NCBI GenBank assembly: GCA_034509495.1
Contig: CM067503.1
Span: forward strand, 22,778,671-22,842,670
Direction: 5' to 3'
Source: Acestrorhynchus altus
Lineage: Eukaryota; Chordata; Actinopteri; Characiformes; Acestrorhynchidae
Length of the DNA: 64,000 nt
The translations under genes and the position numbers were made by a program. Shown piece after piece: positions 1 through 13,336 of the stretch. Within the stretch, counting starts at the first letter, position 1, and each line of letters begins with the position of its first letter. The notes beneath the pieces were generated by a model that saw only the letters and a list, made by a program, of their open reading frames with translations, made no database searches and was not told the origin of the DNA.

Positions 1-458
1 CTTCCAACAAGCACTGTGTTAAACTACACAATCTCAACCAACAAAAACGCAAGTTTTTAATGATCAACAGTGAGTGGTATGTTTGCCTTGAGGTGGCTGA
101 TAATACAGTATTTTACATGAACAAATTGATGCACTCCATCTGAGAGTGATCTTATTAGATTTTCTGTGGTCTATGTATATGATTTTTTTTGCCTGGTCAT
201 GAATCTAAGCAGGCATGATATGAAATCTTAATTTACATCACAATGTTTTCACTGCACAGATAATGATGTGTTAAATGAAATTCTCAGATCCTGGTACTAA
301 AAACGATGCGATTGTACTTCAGCATTAATCAGCAGCACATTTAATCTCAACTATTGGCCTGTTTTTATTATACAACCATCGGCTCAGAATTAGCATTAAA
401 GTAGTTAAATTCTGGATCAGCACGATGTCAGCAACATGTCAGGGGTACCAACAAATTT

Positions 459-461
<3 letters not shown>

Positions 462-546
<85 letters not shown>
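462..546. repeat. (CA)n microsatellite
   Basis: About 42 uninterrupted CA dinucleotides. The open frame across it is a repeat artefact giving alternating His-Thr. Confidence 0.97.
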
Positions 547-548
<2 letters not shown>

Positions 549-809
549 CTGGTCAATGCAAATGACAGTCACTATAATTTTCAAGTCATCAACCGTTCAA
601 ATAAATCAAATCCCAACAAAAATAGTATTTTTTCAAAAATTAAAAACTAAAAACGTGCCGTTCCAAATGATACACAATGGAGTTTCAAAATATTTTATAG
701 GCTATAAAGAACTGAAAATGGTCATTTGCCACATTAAGAGATCACATTTACTGAAATCAAAAACCGTTTTAATCAGAAAGAGGCCAAGTTACATGTCAAC
801 AGGTTTTTC

Positions 810-1790
810 AACAGTTTCTACATGAGTTTCTTTGCAGGATGTCAGAAAACCCTCCCTGAAACTGCTGTTTTGATGCAAGCTGCCTCCCACTCTTGCTTGA
901 GGACACACCAAAGGTTCTCAACAGGGTTGAGGTCAGGGGAGGATGGTGGCCACACCATGAGTTTTTCCTCCTTTTATGCCCATAGCAGGCAAGGAGGTAT
1001 TCTTTGCAGCATGAGATGGTGCATTGTCATGCATGAAGAACGTTTTGCTACGGAAGGCACAGTTCTTCTTTTTGTACCATAGAACAAAGTGGTCAGTCAC
1101 TCTATATAATTAGCAGAGGATATTTTACAACCTTCTGGGATGCTAAAGGGGCCTACCAGCTCTTTCTCCATCATTTCGGACCAAAACATGACCCCACCAC
1201 CTCCTTGCTGATGTCACAGTATTGTTGGCACATGGTGGCCCATCCATCAACCATCCACTACTTCATCCATCTGGACCATCCAGGGTTGCATGCCACTCAT
1301 CAGTAAATAAGACTGTATGTCTGGGCCTACTGCAACCATTTCTGCTTGTGAGCACTGGTTAGGGGTGGCAAAGTAGTTGGCTTATGCACAGCAGCAAACC
1401 TCTGGAGGATCGTACACCTTCAGCTTTGTGGGACTCCAGAGGAACCAGCAGCCTCAAATATCTGTTTGGTGCTTTGTAATGGTGTTTTTGCAACTGCTCT
1501 CTTAATCTGATGAATTTGTCTGTCAGAAACCTTCCTCATTATACCTTTATCTGAAAAAAAATCAGCTACAAATCTCTTCACAGTATGATGATCATGCTCA
1601 GGTTTCACACATCTTATGTTTTCATATCTTGTCCCAAGTATTGCAGTGTATGAAGCTTTTCAGCAACTCACGTTGCTTGAAACCTGTGGCCTCCTTAATA
1701 ACGTGTAACACCCTTTTTAAGTAGTTTTGACACGGACAATAAAATTCAGTTTTCCAGCAAAAAATGGGACATCAAACCAGTATTCACATA
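810..1790 (-). mobile_element. Tc1/mariner-superfamily transposase remnant
   Basis: Read on the minus strand, the segment goes from a DNA-binding end near 1,608, with text such as HDHHTVKRFVADFF and KVSDRQIHQIKRAVAKTPLQ, to a catalytic end near 840. That end carries the MHDNAPSHAAKN and WPPSSPDLNPVENLW blocks typical of IS630/Tc1/mariner transposases; the D of HDNAPSH and the last D of SPDLNP are catalytic residues. Frameshifts and stops break the frame, for example around 1,080 and 1,420, so no intact transposase can be made. Terminal inverted repeats were not resolved, so the ends are approximate. Confidence 0.8.
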
Positions 1791-3063
1791 CAAGCAGCTC
1801 CGGCATTAACCTTCACCACATTATACACCAGTTCCAGAAGACAAAACCCACAATAATGACCTAATGACATCATGTTTTTGAGCACCAACAACCTATTTCC
1901 ATTCAATGGATAAACTGTAAGCTGTTCTTCAGATTTCGGCTGAGGCAAAAGTACATAAAAGCAAGCACTGCAGAAAAGGTTAGAGAAGTCTGGCTAAACA
2001 AAGTAACTGTTTGTCTAACCCAATGGACCGTTCCATTTCTGAGAGGAGGCCAACTGGGTGCAAAATATAAAGGTCAAATATGAGGCTATTCATAGCCTGC
2101 AACCATACATCCAGAATAAATCCACTTTAATACAAAGAGTGTCACAGCCTGCAGTGAACCAGAAGGGAAAATTTGATATCTGATATGGCACAAAAACCCA
2201 CCTCAACACAATACCAAAACTCTGGTATTGTCATAACTCCAGCTGCCACATGTGAGATCACAGAAAACCTAAATAACACTGTAAAATGTCATGCATTGTG
2301 AAAACCCTTTCAAATATAGTAGCAATCCGTAAGGCCAAACGTTTGGGGACAAGTACTGGTAACAGGAAAACAAAGAATACAGTATTTTCACTTAAATGTG
2401 TAAGAAATACAGAACAAATCAGTCAGTTCAGTCAAAAAAAAGCAGCCGCTTCAGAGTTTCTCTGTCCCTTAGCCAGTCAATTTGAGGAAATTCTACAGAA
2501 TTCCCGAAGATTCCCCATTTACACATTCAATAGGCTAAGCAAAGGACGGGAACTAGGCATTACTTCCAAGAGTCTGACAAACACTTCGACACTCCCTACA
2601 GTTTTACCAAAGTCATTATTGGCACTCAGCAGCCATGTTTACAATGCCAAGCAACCAGCAAGCAGACTGGATCCTTTTGTTGAAGAGCAGGACTGACAAC
2701 AGACCAGCGACCAGTCTCCTCAGGGCTGCAGACTAACGCTGTCTTCTCATTCTGGGGACGGTAAAAATAGCAAGACAAAAACTCTTTTGGGATGTTTCCA
2801 GGATGACAGTGTTGTTTGTGGTAAAATGGAATGCTCAACAGACGCTCAGCAAGCTCCCGGCCCTTCAACAAAAAGAGTGAATCTGCTCGTCATGTCACTC
2901 AGTCTGACTCTCCTTAATTGCCACGGTGGACCACTGCATCACTTGCTATAAGCCATGCTGTACTTTTTAAAACAAGCCAGCGTGGAGGTGAGTGTGGAAG
3001 CAGGCGACAACTAAAAAGAAGGCACATGACCAAGCATACACTTCGTTTGGTTTAATCACGCCA

Positions 3064-3500
3064 GTGTGTGCGCGAGTACTGGTACCAGTTGTAAATTACA
3101 GGATTATAAAAAGACATGAAGAATATGAAACGTTTGCAGTGTGCATATCTCTCAGTCCACATTAAAAGATCAGCAGTTTTATTTTGGTGGGTGTAGTTCC
3201 TTCACCATTTAATGTGGAATAAAAAATTCCAGTAAGCCTGGTGAGTGCAACTCTGTTTAAAGTGTGACAAAATCAACACAGTTGGGGTTAAAGTTTACAT
3301 TTTGAAGAAAGCCTGTTCATAGTCAGTGTGTGAGAGTAATGGTACCACGATTATGAATTATATAAATAAATAAAGACACCTTTACAGGTGCCTTTATTTA
3401 ATGCCGAAACTTTGCTGTACGTGTATCTCACAGTCCGCCTTAAAGGTTTCATTCTGATGCCTATAGCTTCTGCAGCTTTTAAGGTGGGATGGAAAATTCA
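3064..3500. repeat. Diverged tandem duplication (about 260-base period)
   Basis: Two blocks starting near 3,064 and 3,326 share an ordered series of landmarks: CAGTGTGTG, a GTACTGGTACCA or GTAATGGTACCA segment, an AT-rich AAAGACA stretch, then GTGCATATCTCTCAGTCC or GTGTATCTCACAGTCC and an AAAGGTTTCA-like end. They look like two old copies of one repeat. Family not recognised. Confidence 0.5.
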
Positions 3501-3559
3501 AATGTGACATGATGGTTAAAGTATCGGGTACAGTAGGCCAAACCTTTCTGCACTGTTTC

Positions 3560-3800
3560 AGCAAATAATGAAGGAAACATCCCTGTTTTAACACGTGCAC
3601 ACATGGGTCTTAAGCCATACGCTGAGTGACTTTGGAAATCATAGTGGTGGCAACTCAAACTGATGTCATTATGGCAGCATAAAAATCTGTACATAAATGC
3701 ATTCTATAAATATATTTATATCATTTATGTATACAGTGTATGCCTGGCTTAAGACCCAGGTGTGCAACTGTTAAAACAGTGATGTTTCCTTCATTATTTG
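3560..3800. repeat. Foldback inverted repeat (about 64-base arms)
   Basis: The reverse complement of about 3,560-3,623 matches about 3,737-3,800 closely: both read GGCTTAAGACCCA, then TGTGTGCA or GTGTGCAA, then GTTAAAACAGNGATGTTTCC and TTCATTATTTGC. The arms are separated by roughly 113 bases. Single-strand DNA or transcript would fold into a stem-loop. It may be a MITE, but no target-site duplication was identified. Confidence 0.65.
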
Positions 3801-4209
3801 CCGTCTGTTTGTGTCTAATATCTGTCTTTTTTGTGTTTATTGTCTTGTTCGAGTTTGCACATCTTTGTTTGCACTCTGCACTTTATGTAGCCTTTTTTCT
3901 AATGTATCGTTCTAGATGTTACACCAATGGTCCTGTGTGTGTGTAATTTCACTCCACTGCTCTCTCTTATTAGGTGGAATGACAATAAACGCATAAAAGC
4001 TTCTTAACCTGACTTTATTGGCCGGTCACTGCTCATGGCCAATGAAGAAAACAAACAAACAAACAAAAAAAACGACAACAGATTCTAGACATCAGTGTAT
4101 CAATTAGGTGCATCTTTATTCCAGAGCATAAAAATCTAATTAGTAGGGTTCTTCTATGTTGTGTCTGCCACCTGTGTCAGCATCGGGTACTTAATGTAGC
4201 TGAATTAAC

Positions 4210-5150
4210 TATAAAGGGTGTCCAAAAACATTTGGACACGTTGTGTAATAAGGTGATGCGAGCTACCTTATCATTCTAAATGTGAACGTGACCATGGACG
4301 GAACGATCAAGATCCTTCACTGATAGGAAAACTGCCACTTGAGTGGTAGAAAGCAGAATTATTTTTAAATTTGGTAGCAGTGTGAAATGATTAATGGGGT
4401 GTGTGTGTGTATCAATCCACAGTTACACAAACTGCAGACATTTCCAGACTGTTGCTATTTTCCCAAGGAATGGTCATCCTGTTACATCAATCAAAGAGCC
4501 AAACAGGCAATATTGAAAGAGATGGGATAGACATCAAAATCTCATCAAAATGTCCACTATCAGACTATCAATACTACGAACAAGACTGGTGTTCATGGAA
4601 GAACACGACAAGGAAAACATTCGGTTCAATAAAACATTGTAGCTCACCTCATGGCCCACAATTCTTCTGTGAAAATGCTTGGTGAACAGTTGAGACAAAA
4701 GTGCAACCTTTTAGCACATCTGCACCAAAACATAGATCTGTGAAGCATGGTGGAGGACACATGATAGGTTGAGACTGTTTTGCTGCCTCATGGTCTGGAC
4801 ACCTTGAGGTCATTGGGGGAACAATAAATTCAAATCTGAATCCAAACACTTCACAGGAGAATGTAAGGGCAGCAGTCCAGCAGGCTCTTCAAGCTGAAGA
4901 GAGTTGACAAATGATTTTTTGTGTTCTGGAACGAGTCGGGAGTCGTCACCTGAACCTTATTGAGATGCTGTGGCATGATCTGGAGAGGGCTGTGCACGCA
5001 AAGTATTCCATAAATATTGATGCCTGAAACACACTTTTCAGGGATAAATGATCCACAGCACGGTACAAATCTTATTTTTCTGAGTGCTGCTGCAGAGGGG
5101 CTCTACAAGTTATTACATTCAAGGTTCCCTTACTAACCTTAGCCTCAATG
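4210..5150 (+). mobile_element. Degenerate Tc1-like element
   Basis: A GGGTGTCCAAAAACATTTGG end-like motif near 4,217 is followed by remnants of a Tc1 transposase. KHGGGHMIG around 4,746, AASWSGHLEVIGGTINS, and HLNLIEMLWHDLERAVHAK around 4,950 correspond to the central and C-terminal Tc1 domains. Stops and frameshifts occur throughout and the catalytic core near 4,900 looks deleted. Ends are approximate. Confidence 0.65.
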
Positions 5151-5222
5151 TACTCGATAAAACTCAAACTGCATTTTATTAGTTTAGTTGGATTGTATTT
5201 GTCTATAATAATTGAACTAGAT

Positions 5223-5650
5223 CAGGATTTCTCAACCAGGAACCACCAGTGGGCCATGAAGCCCTCTCTAATGGTCCGCAGGCCCATTCTCAGAGGGAGG
5301 CAGTAGATTATTTTTGATATAAATCAAAAATGATTTAGTTTAAGTAAAAATCAAGAGGTCAGTCTTAACCTGTAAACATTACAGAAGCATGAATATAAAT
5401 GAACAAATAATAACATCACAAGAAAAGCAAGGAAAATTAAAACATCATCCGTTTAAGACAGAACTGTGAGCATCTGATGCAGACAATTAGCTAAAAAGAG
5501 ATGTAGAGGTTCCTTAAACAAAGAATTTTGACATGGTTCCTCAGAAAAAGCCGTAAATCATCTGCGTTTCATTGTCAGTGCAATTGACAAATTGTTGTTT
5601 TCTAGTTACAAACAGGTGATCTGTGAGGTTCTCAAGCTTGAGAATCCCTG
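5223..5650. mobile_element. hAT-type MITE with perfect 8-base target duplication
   Basis: The left end CAGGATTTCTCAA and the reverse complement of the right end, CAGGGATTCTCAA, are a short terminal inverted repeat. The element is flanked on both sides by AACTAGAT (5,215-5,222 and 5,651-5,658). An 8-base duplication with CAG-starting ends is the hAT signature. At 428 bases with no transposase it is non-autonomous. The perfect duplication argues for a fairly recent insertion. Confidence 0.85.
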
Positions 5651-7147
5651 AACTAGATAACAATAAGACACATTTGATTAGTAATCAATACAGGAATGCA
5701 GATCATTTCAAGGGTTCATTACAGTTTTCTTGCAACTTTAACTGTTCAGGAAAATGCCTTTTTCGTAAGAGCACAAAAACACTGAATTTAAACTATCGTC
5801 ATTGTCTAAGAAACATCTTGTACCTTCAATCTGGCAACTTCACATGAGAAGGAAAAACCTTCTGAATTTGAAGTGAATGGAAAAGATTGTGAACAACATA
5901 AATCAGTTCCACAACAAGTATCAGTAACAAGTATCAGTTCCAAATTAGATTGAAAACAAAAAGAAGATATGAGAGTTTTGCGTGACAGTGGTGATTTACA
6001 GACTGCATGGACTTCAGGAGTGAACAGTTTGCTTTAAAGCATCCACAGCTGAATCAAATTCTGTTTACCATACCATGCAAAATTGCATCGAAACACAGGC
6101 GGCAAAAAATCCTCATGGATGTGAATCAGGTCTCAACTCCGACCCTACTCTAACTTCCACTCCAAAGCAAAAGCTCGCTCCTAAGAATAAACCGGGGTCA
6201 GATTTATCCCATTAAAAAAATGCCGAAATGCTGATCAAACCACTATTTCAGTATGTGATGCAGGACCGATCCACATCGATGCTCATCAAGATATGAGTTT
6301 GTGAAGGAATGCTGCGTCCATTCACTCACTGCCACACACTGCCGGCTGGATCCCAACTAATTTTAGAAACTCTTTATGCAATCCAGACACACACAGACAG
6401 GGCAGCTCTTTTAGCCAGCAAGAGGCAGTCTGGGAAACACAGAGCTCTTAGCAAAAAAAAAAAAAAAAAAAGAAAAAGAAAAAGGAAAGAGATTAAGGCA
6501 GAGCAATATCTGTATATAGTCAGCAGAAGAGGTTACAGAAGTAAAAGCTTTATTCACATGAACTACAGATGTAAAATGTTAGCGTGCCCAAAGCTACTCA
6601 TTACACTGTTTAGCAAATAATGAAGACAATTTTGCAATATGTCTCAGAATAAAGTCGTATTAACATCGTTTAAACGTTTAATTTCGATACTATTACACTC
6701 AGTACTATAGACTGCATGTTAAATTGTGCTTGTGCATTTGCAACAATACCTTACAATTAAGTACTTGTCATCCATTAGAGCTTAAAATACCATCGTCAAC
6801 CCCTCTGATGAAAAACAGGACAGATCACGGGCATTAACGTGTAATGATGTAATGCCTAGAATAGTCCAACATAACTTTGCTTGGAGATGGCATTATACCA
6901 CTTTTCTGTGTTACTGTAAAGATGAGTGCCCACCCATATCCATTCAATGTCCACCCAACACACCTCCATACCCACCCGCATCTATGAAATATCTCCTTAT
7001 ACCATCCAGTACCTACCTCAATGACCTTCCATACCCAGTCAGGCCTCTCATACCAACCAATGCCCATGTCTACACATCCAATGCCAACCTATGCCCATTC
7101 AGAGCACATATCCATCCAGTAACTATCCATATACATCTACAGGGGTT

Positions 7148-7545
7148 GGAGAATGAAACTGAAACATCTGTCATTTTAGTGTGGGAGGTTTCATGGCTAA
7201 ATTGGAGCAGCCTGGTGGCCAATCTTCATTAACTGTACATTGCAGCAGTAAGAGCAGTGTGTGAGGGTTCAAAAAGAAGGTAAGAGCACAGGTTTGCTCA
7301 AAATATTGCAATGCACACAACATTATGGGGGACATACCAGAGTTCAAAAGAGGACAAATTGCTGGTGCACGTCTTGCTGGTGCATCTGTGACCAAGACAG
7401 CAAGTCTTTGTGATTTATCAAGAGCCACGGTATCCAGGGTAATGTCAGCACCACCAAGAAGGACCAACCACATCCAACAGGATTAACTGTGGACGCAAGA
7501 GGAAGCTGTCTGAAAGGGATGTTCGGGTGCTAACCCGGTTATATA
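7148..7545 (+). mobile_element. Tc1-like transposase, N-terminal fragment
   Basis: The end-like GGGGTTGGAGAATGAAAC near 7,141 precedes a frame reading GDIPEFKRGQIAGARLAG, then ASVTKTASLCDLSRATVS, the paired-type helix-turn-helix of a Tc1 transposase (about 7,328-7,440). The frame breaks after PPRRTNHIQQD. The catalytic domain is absent and the sequence passes into an end of a different Tc1 family at about 7,548. Confidence 0.75.
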
Positions 7546-7547
7546 AA

Positions 7548-7697
7548 TTTGCTAAGATTTCAAACAAACTTCGCTTTTTGTCATTATGGGGTATTATGTG
7601 TAGAATTTTGATGGAAAATATTAATCCATTTTGAAATATGGCTGTAACAGAAAATGTGCAAAAAGTGAAGCGCTGTGAATAGTCTCTGGATGGACTG
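7548..7697. mobile_element. Terminal end of a Tc1-type element (family A)
   Basis: The block with GTCATTATGGGGTATTATGTG, AGAATTTTGATGGAAAATA, TTAATCCATTTTGAAATA and AAAAAGTGAAGCGCTGTGAA matches the right ends at about 26,290-26,424 and 33,200-33,332. It is an isolated terminal repeat of the same transposon family. Confidence 0.7.
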
Positions 7698-8689
7698 CAT
7701 GATGTGTTTTTAAATATGGTTGCAAACACTAAAAGAAATGTTCTCACCATATTTAATAAAACCAGAATACAGTTGCGCCTTTGAAAAATACTAAATCTCA
7801 TTTAACATTGTTTAATCTCCGCCATGAGCTAAACAATGCCTTGTGGTTTTCAAATTACCACTGATTTTGAATACAGTCGGCAAACACACTGCCACAAAAA
7901 TCAAAACAAACCAGTCTGAGCAATGAAGTTGCATCATGTCATCAAAATTCAACAGTTTGCCAGCCAAACTCAGGCATGATCCAGGGCCTGAATGGAAGGA
8001 GCTCTGTGTTTAGTGCTCCAAAATCACTAAGCACCAACAGCTGCACGCATGATTCATTAGGTCACTTGCGTAGGCACTGGAGAGCACTACTCAATCTCCA
8101 AAACGTTGAACCTCCTTTACTGCACCGGCGAGTGTGCGGGAAAGCAATGAACCGGGAGAGGAAAGAAAAGCTCAAAACCCTCCAGCGTCTACCCCACAGC
8201 CCAGTTTCAGAGCAAAGAATGTGGCGGCGTGACTGGGGTCCAGAGAGTGGTAGTCAATGCGTTTAATAGATGGTGCTTCCGAAGATAAGGAAGGTTCTGT
8301 TTTCCAGCCTGAGCAGCATTTTATTCTCAGAATTCTTCTCTTCCCACACTCTTCCACTCCATTCCAGTCAGTGCAGGGCAGCAATGACACAATTCCCCAT
8401 CACACATAGTATTTAAATGACAAAAGTTCATAAGTTAGCATTTAATTAACTTTATATGTGCATTCTTCCTAAGCGTTTCTCTGTCTTACAAACAGGATTG
8501 TAGCTTTGGTTCCGTTTTCCTCTCATAAAATTAGTCTTATAATCATTATCCAGATATATTTATAGAGAGAAAACTGAGAATTAATCCACAAAGTTGAAGT
8601 TAAACTTATATAAAGTGACAGTTCAATGGTAAATCAGGCCTGAATTTCTTTTTCTGTAGTTTCCACTTCCTTTCTGAACCAGATATCCA

Positions 8690-8835
8690 TTTATTGTGGG
8701 CATACTTTGAATATTTGAATAGCTTCAGAGATAGAGACCCAGGGCTTCCCTCCAAGCCCACTGGCACCCCAGCAATGGTGCAATGAAAGCAGTGATCTTC
8801 AGCTGAGATGCTTACCTGACTTCTGACTGGCATGA
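8690..8835. repeat. Interspersed repeat fragment
   Basis: Contains CCCAGCAATGGTGCAATG, closely matching CCCAGCAATGATGCAATG near 23,893 inside armc3 intron 3, with related flanks. So a repeat family is present at least twice in this window. Family unnamed. Confidence 0.4.
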
Positions 8836-11800
8836 CACGCTAGAAACCACCCTCAGCAAATCTAAAGGCAACTTTCAACACCTGCATAAATGAGAAAACT
8901 GCTGTTTGACGGGCAAATTACGACAAACTCACTAGTTAATTGTTCAGCCATTTAGCATTACTCACGTCTCCGTTAGTGAACTGCAGTGGTCAGGTCAGAA
9001 AAACACTACACACACTCTTTACTTTAGTGACTGCGTTCATTATCATCCAACTGCACCAAAACACAGCTGAGCTACTACTGCGCAAAATGTGTCATGAGTC
9101 ACCACTCAGCTGAGATTCTGGGAATAAGTCATAGTTCAGAAAATTGCAAGTCCACACTTTCTCTCCAAAAGTCTTCTGCTTCCTGTTCAGAGAGACCACT
9201 CCGTGCTGTGCTCATTACTAACTGACCTCGCCAAGTTGCCACCAGTCACTACCTAGAACGAAGTAGTTAAAAGTCAGGGGTGGGATTCACACAAAGCTGT
9301 CCTAAAAAAAACAAACCAACTCAGACACAATCTTAAGATAAACACCAATACTTATATAAAAATGTTCTGCAATTTTGCAAAATGTAACGGTCAAAAAAAT
9401 GTAAGAAAGTCAAGTCATTTGTCGCATATCCTTCAACGCTGTACTTTACAGCTTATCATAAACAATGCAGGACGTTTTTTCACTTCAAACAAACATTTCG
9501 GCCACTAAATTAAATCCCTGCAAACAATAAAAATCAGTAAACAGTTGCCAATTTTTCAAAAATTCAGTAAACCAGAGTGACCGTGGAGGAAACAGACAAC
9601 AGAACACAACTCCTCCTTGGTAAATATGAGAACGATAGCAAGTGATGTGGACAAGCCAAAGCAGAGGAAACAGCTTCTCCCCTCACACTGATATTTAAAC
9701 TCGTCCACATCTTCAGGTAAGACGGACGCGGCACTGACAGCAAAACCTGTGCTTCCATTCTTTCTGTAGTAATCCTGCTGAATGCTGAGTCAGGGTCAGG
9801 GGTTATACAACTCTGAAACCATTACCTAGCTCTATATTGCATCTGGCAAGCATTTTTAGAAGCTTCTGACCCACGCCCTGCCTCAAGTCTCTCCGACAGC
9901 TTGTCCTGAATTGCTCTGATGAGTTATGGTCCCTCAACGATGGTGTGGCAACAGCAGTAACAGGTTTGACCACTACAGGTATTTGAAGTGCAGGCAATTT
10001 TGTGAATAGGCTGTTGCATTATTCAGCTGAGGATATACATGCATTCTCCATACTAATGGTACACAATGCAGAAGCTATACAGTAGAGCCTAAAACAAAGA
10101 GCATATATAGCTGTAAACTATAAGTGCAGTGGATCAATCACGGCAGGCTCGGTATCTGACGTGTGCTCCTTTGGTTTTCAGTAGGAGAAGCCAAGCTAAC
10201 ATTGCCAAAAACTGAACTGTCTGTAAGCTCGTGGCCAAATCTGTGTAAACAGGTTGTAGCATTTTAAAATTAATTAGTGAAACAGCAAGGATTGACATTA
10301 TTTAAACATTTAAAACACTATTCAGCTCCATGGCAAAGCTTAGTTTTGTATTTATTGGCTAGTCAAACATACTGTGCTCTAAACCAGTATTTCCTGACAT
10401 TATTCCTGCCGTGGCACATTTTAAAAAAAAAGAAAGAACATTGTAGCACACCACTAACTCGAACCACCTCATTTCAAACGTGCTCCACTGTGCTTATGAC
10501 TTACTAATAATAGCATGAATACCTTCAGCGTGAAACCTGGCCTTGCACCCTCTCAACACCTGTCATGTGACAATTAACGATCATTTGAGTGAACAAATTG
10601 TTATCAGCACCACAACATTTCTTCACCCCAACCATTTTAATTTTAAGTAAAAAATGGTGCACCTTCGAAATCCTCATTGCACACCTTTCCTGCTTTTGCG
10701 GCACCCTGCTCTCAACCACACTGCTGCGTCTGTACGGAGTGAAGGAAGCCTAAACCCTGTGTTCGCTGACCAGCTCTTGTTAGAAATCAAAGTGGCATAG
10801 CTCCAATATCAAAACAATGTCTTAGCTGATCAACTCAATCCAGGGTCAGATATCAATCATGTTCATTTGACTTTTCACCAAACTGCTCCTTTAAAGAGCT
10901 AAAGCCAAACCAACCAAGCTGTGTTCTAATGATGCTGAGCTCCCAAAACAACTGAAGTGCCTTAACGTTGTTTATCTACTGATCGGATCCAAACTTTGAG
11001 TTTCTATGAATAATTCAGCCAAACAATATAAACATCTTATGTCATAATTATCACTGCAGTAAACTCCCTTTCCTTTTAGTAAACAATTTATATGATGCTA
11101 TTATTGTAAACAATGTTTTTACAGTGTGTTTATTACACACTGTGTTGGTTTCCCAGACAGAGATTTGGCCTAGTCCGGTAGCACCAGCACATAAGAATTC
11201 TATTATGCTCCACATGCTCATGCACACTACTAATCCACCCGTACCGATGTCATAACCAAAGTCAGCACGTCATAACTGATGATACAGAGATAAGAAATAA
11301 ATAAAACACGGACGAAAATGGTTGGAACAAAATGATGATGAGCTCAGATGAGTCAAGCAGGAAACCAAAACGGTTACTCACTCTCAAACGATTCACTAAA
11401 ACACACACTTTTTGTAACCTTTGCATCAAAGGGATGCTGACAAAGCACAACTACGATACATCATCTAATGTTGCGAAAAGCACAAAGAAAGGTGTTTTAG
11501 TAGCTGGGGGGGAGAGATCTGCAATTTTAGACATGATTGTAACATAATATAAATGTTCATGCTACTTGTTTTATGTCTGACAGCTGCACATTTAGCACAG
11601 AGCACGAGTTCAGGAGCACAGAATCATCACTGATTAACTAAACGTATCCCATCATGCTCAAACTACTCAAGCACTCTCCTACCCCACAGGAAGAAACACA
11701 CCGCTAAGCTAATATCCAGCAGTGTGAGTGTGCGCTGTTTAAAGACACATTTGTTACAGGGTCACAGCACATTCATTCCCTTTTTTCCACGACCTGCCCA

Positions 11801-12049
11801 CCCAGCATTTTCTGCTGATATCAGCCCAATACTCATCTATATCCATTCCAAAACACCCATATCCATCTATATTCATCCCTGTACCCAATGAGCAGCTAAT
11901 TAAAACGATTTCCTCTTCCAAGCATTTGGTGACGATACTAACTTCATACTGATAGCCATTCAAATCAATATGGACGTAGGTAAGGATAGATATGTAAATA
12001 TATGGGTTACTATTAAAAACAGTGCACTGGATATAAATGGAGTGTGGTA

Positions 12050-12175
12050 TAAGATAGGATAGATAGAAGTTCACTGATCCCTTGGGAGGATTCCCTCAGG
12101 GAAATTAAGGTTCCAGTAGCAGCATCAGTACAGTACAGAAAAGAGACGTTATAATAATTTAATAAATAAAACACT
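12050..12175. repeat. Short interspersed repeat with GATCCCTTGGGAGG motif
   Basis: The TTCACTGATCCCTTGGGAGG and CCCTCAGGGAAATTAAGG text resembles the common fish retroelement-tail motif (ATTGATCCC, then GGGAAATT). Only a short fragment is present and the clade cannot be fixed from it. Confidence 0.35.
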
Positions 12176-13243
12176 ATATAAATATGAAGAACATATATCT
12201 GCTGAAATGACATGAATGTAATATTACTAAAACACAGGAAACTGAAGACGTGTCTGTCCATTTCTCGTGTGAGGAAAATGTTAAAAATTGCCTAAAAATG
12301 AAAAATCAGCTGCAAGTATTTTTTTTAGTTCCAATTATTTAAAATATATAATTGAAAAAGTTGTGTTATTTCCACCTCGTAATATTGCATATCACCTAAC
12401 CCTACTCTAAACAATAAACAATACACTGCATCAGGCAGTGGATTCGCAACCATTTAGCGTCAGATCTTTCTTTTGACTGGGTTAGTTTCTGTATGATCTT
12501 AACTTTATTATCTTAACTATTAATGTTTTGGAGGGTGGAACTCCCCTTTATAGTGAGAAAGACTTTACAGACTGCTGTGTGTTTTATGGTGTGATGGAAC
12601 ATTGGACCAATTTACTCAAGCAAAGATTTCACACATATGACCAAATATGACAGCCTACGCCTTCAGACAAAACCAGAGTTGTGTGCAGAGTTCTTCCACT
12701 ACACGTTTACTGCTCTGTCCGTGTGTACATGCTCAACCTGCGTGCAGACTCTGACTGATCAGGGAGGGTGGGTGGGGCTAGTGACATCACTGATACAGAT
12801 ATTGGGTTGTAAATGAAAACGAGAACGAAGGGACTCTTAGCTCACTTTCTTTCCTCACATAGTGTTCAAATTTCAGAATAAAAGTCACGGGAAAGGATAC
12901 AATAACAAAAACAATAATGGGCATTTCAACGTGTTTGTAGTTTGTATTTAGACCACTGTCAAATATGAACAGACTATTACTGTATCAATCTAATAACTAC
13001 AACACACAACACAAAATTGAGTTTTGGATGAAACCACTGTGACATTGGTACAGATACTGAATTCCTTTTTCGTGTTTACATCGCAAATGAAGACGTATTT
13101 GTGAAGCCCAGGCGCTGAAAATAATATCTGGTGTGTGACTGTCTTCAAACACTTTTCTAACTTTCTGGAGAATAAAGGTCCATCAGACTGTGACCTGTAA
13201 AGGTTACGGGAACCGCTCAGACATCACCACGCAGCTCGGGGTG

Positions 13244-13246
13244 ACA

Positions 13247-13279
<33 letters not shown>
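13244..13279. repeat. (CA)n microsatellite in pip4k2a intron 1
   Basis: About 17 CA units lying 55-90 bases inside intron 1, just after the exon 1 donor on the minus strand. Confidence 0.95.
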
Positions 13280-13281
<2 letters not shown>

Positions 13282-13336
13282 GCACACGCACACACAGTCC
13301 AGCGGTCAAACCGAAAGACAGTGCTGATCTACTCAC

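Larger units (their letters stand above)
1..13336 (-). other. pip4k2a: pip4k2a intron 1 (5' part, open at window edge), no exon seen
   Basis: This whole stretch lies downstream of pip4k2a exon 1 on the minus strand and is read as its first intron, which is also very long in mammals. I looked for the next exon, which in the family continues the N-terminal kinase region, and saw none on the minus strand, so exons 2 onward are presumably beyond position 1. The intron holds a CA microsatellite, a mariner-like remnant, several Tc1 fragments and a hAT-type MITE (listed separately). About 5,700-6,450, 7,800-8,600, 8,840-10,370 and 10,750-12,050 look like plain AT-rich non-coding sequence. Short open frames here have no recognisable product. 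Confidence 0.6.

Noticed and set aside
2286..2696. 136-residue plus-strand open frame
   Set aside because: No recognisable domain, no splice or promoter support, inside the pip4k2a intron; length is compatible with chance.
1..13336. Further pip4k2a exons
   Set aside because: I looked on the minus strand for the kinase continuation and found no match, so none is claimed.
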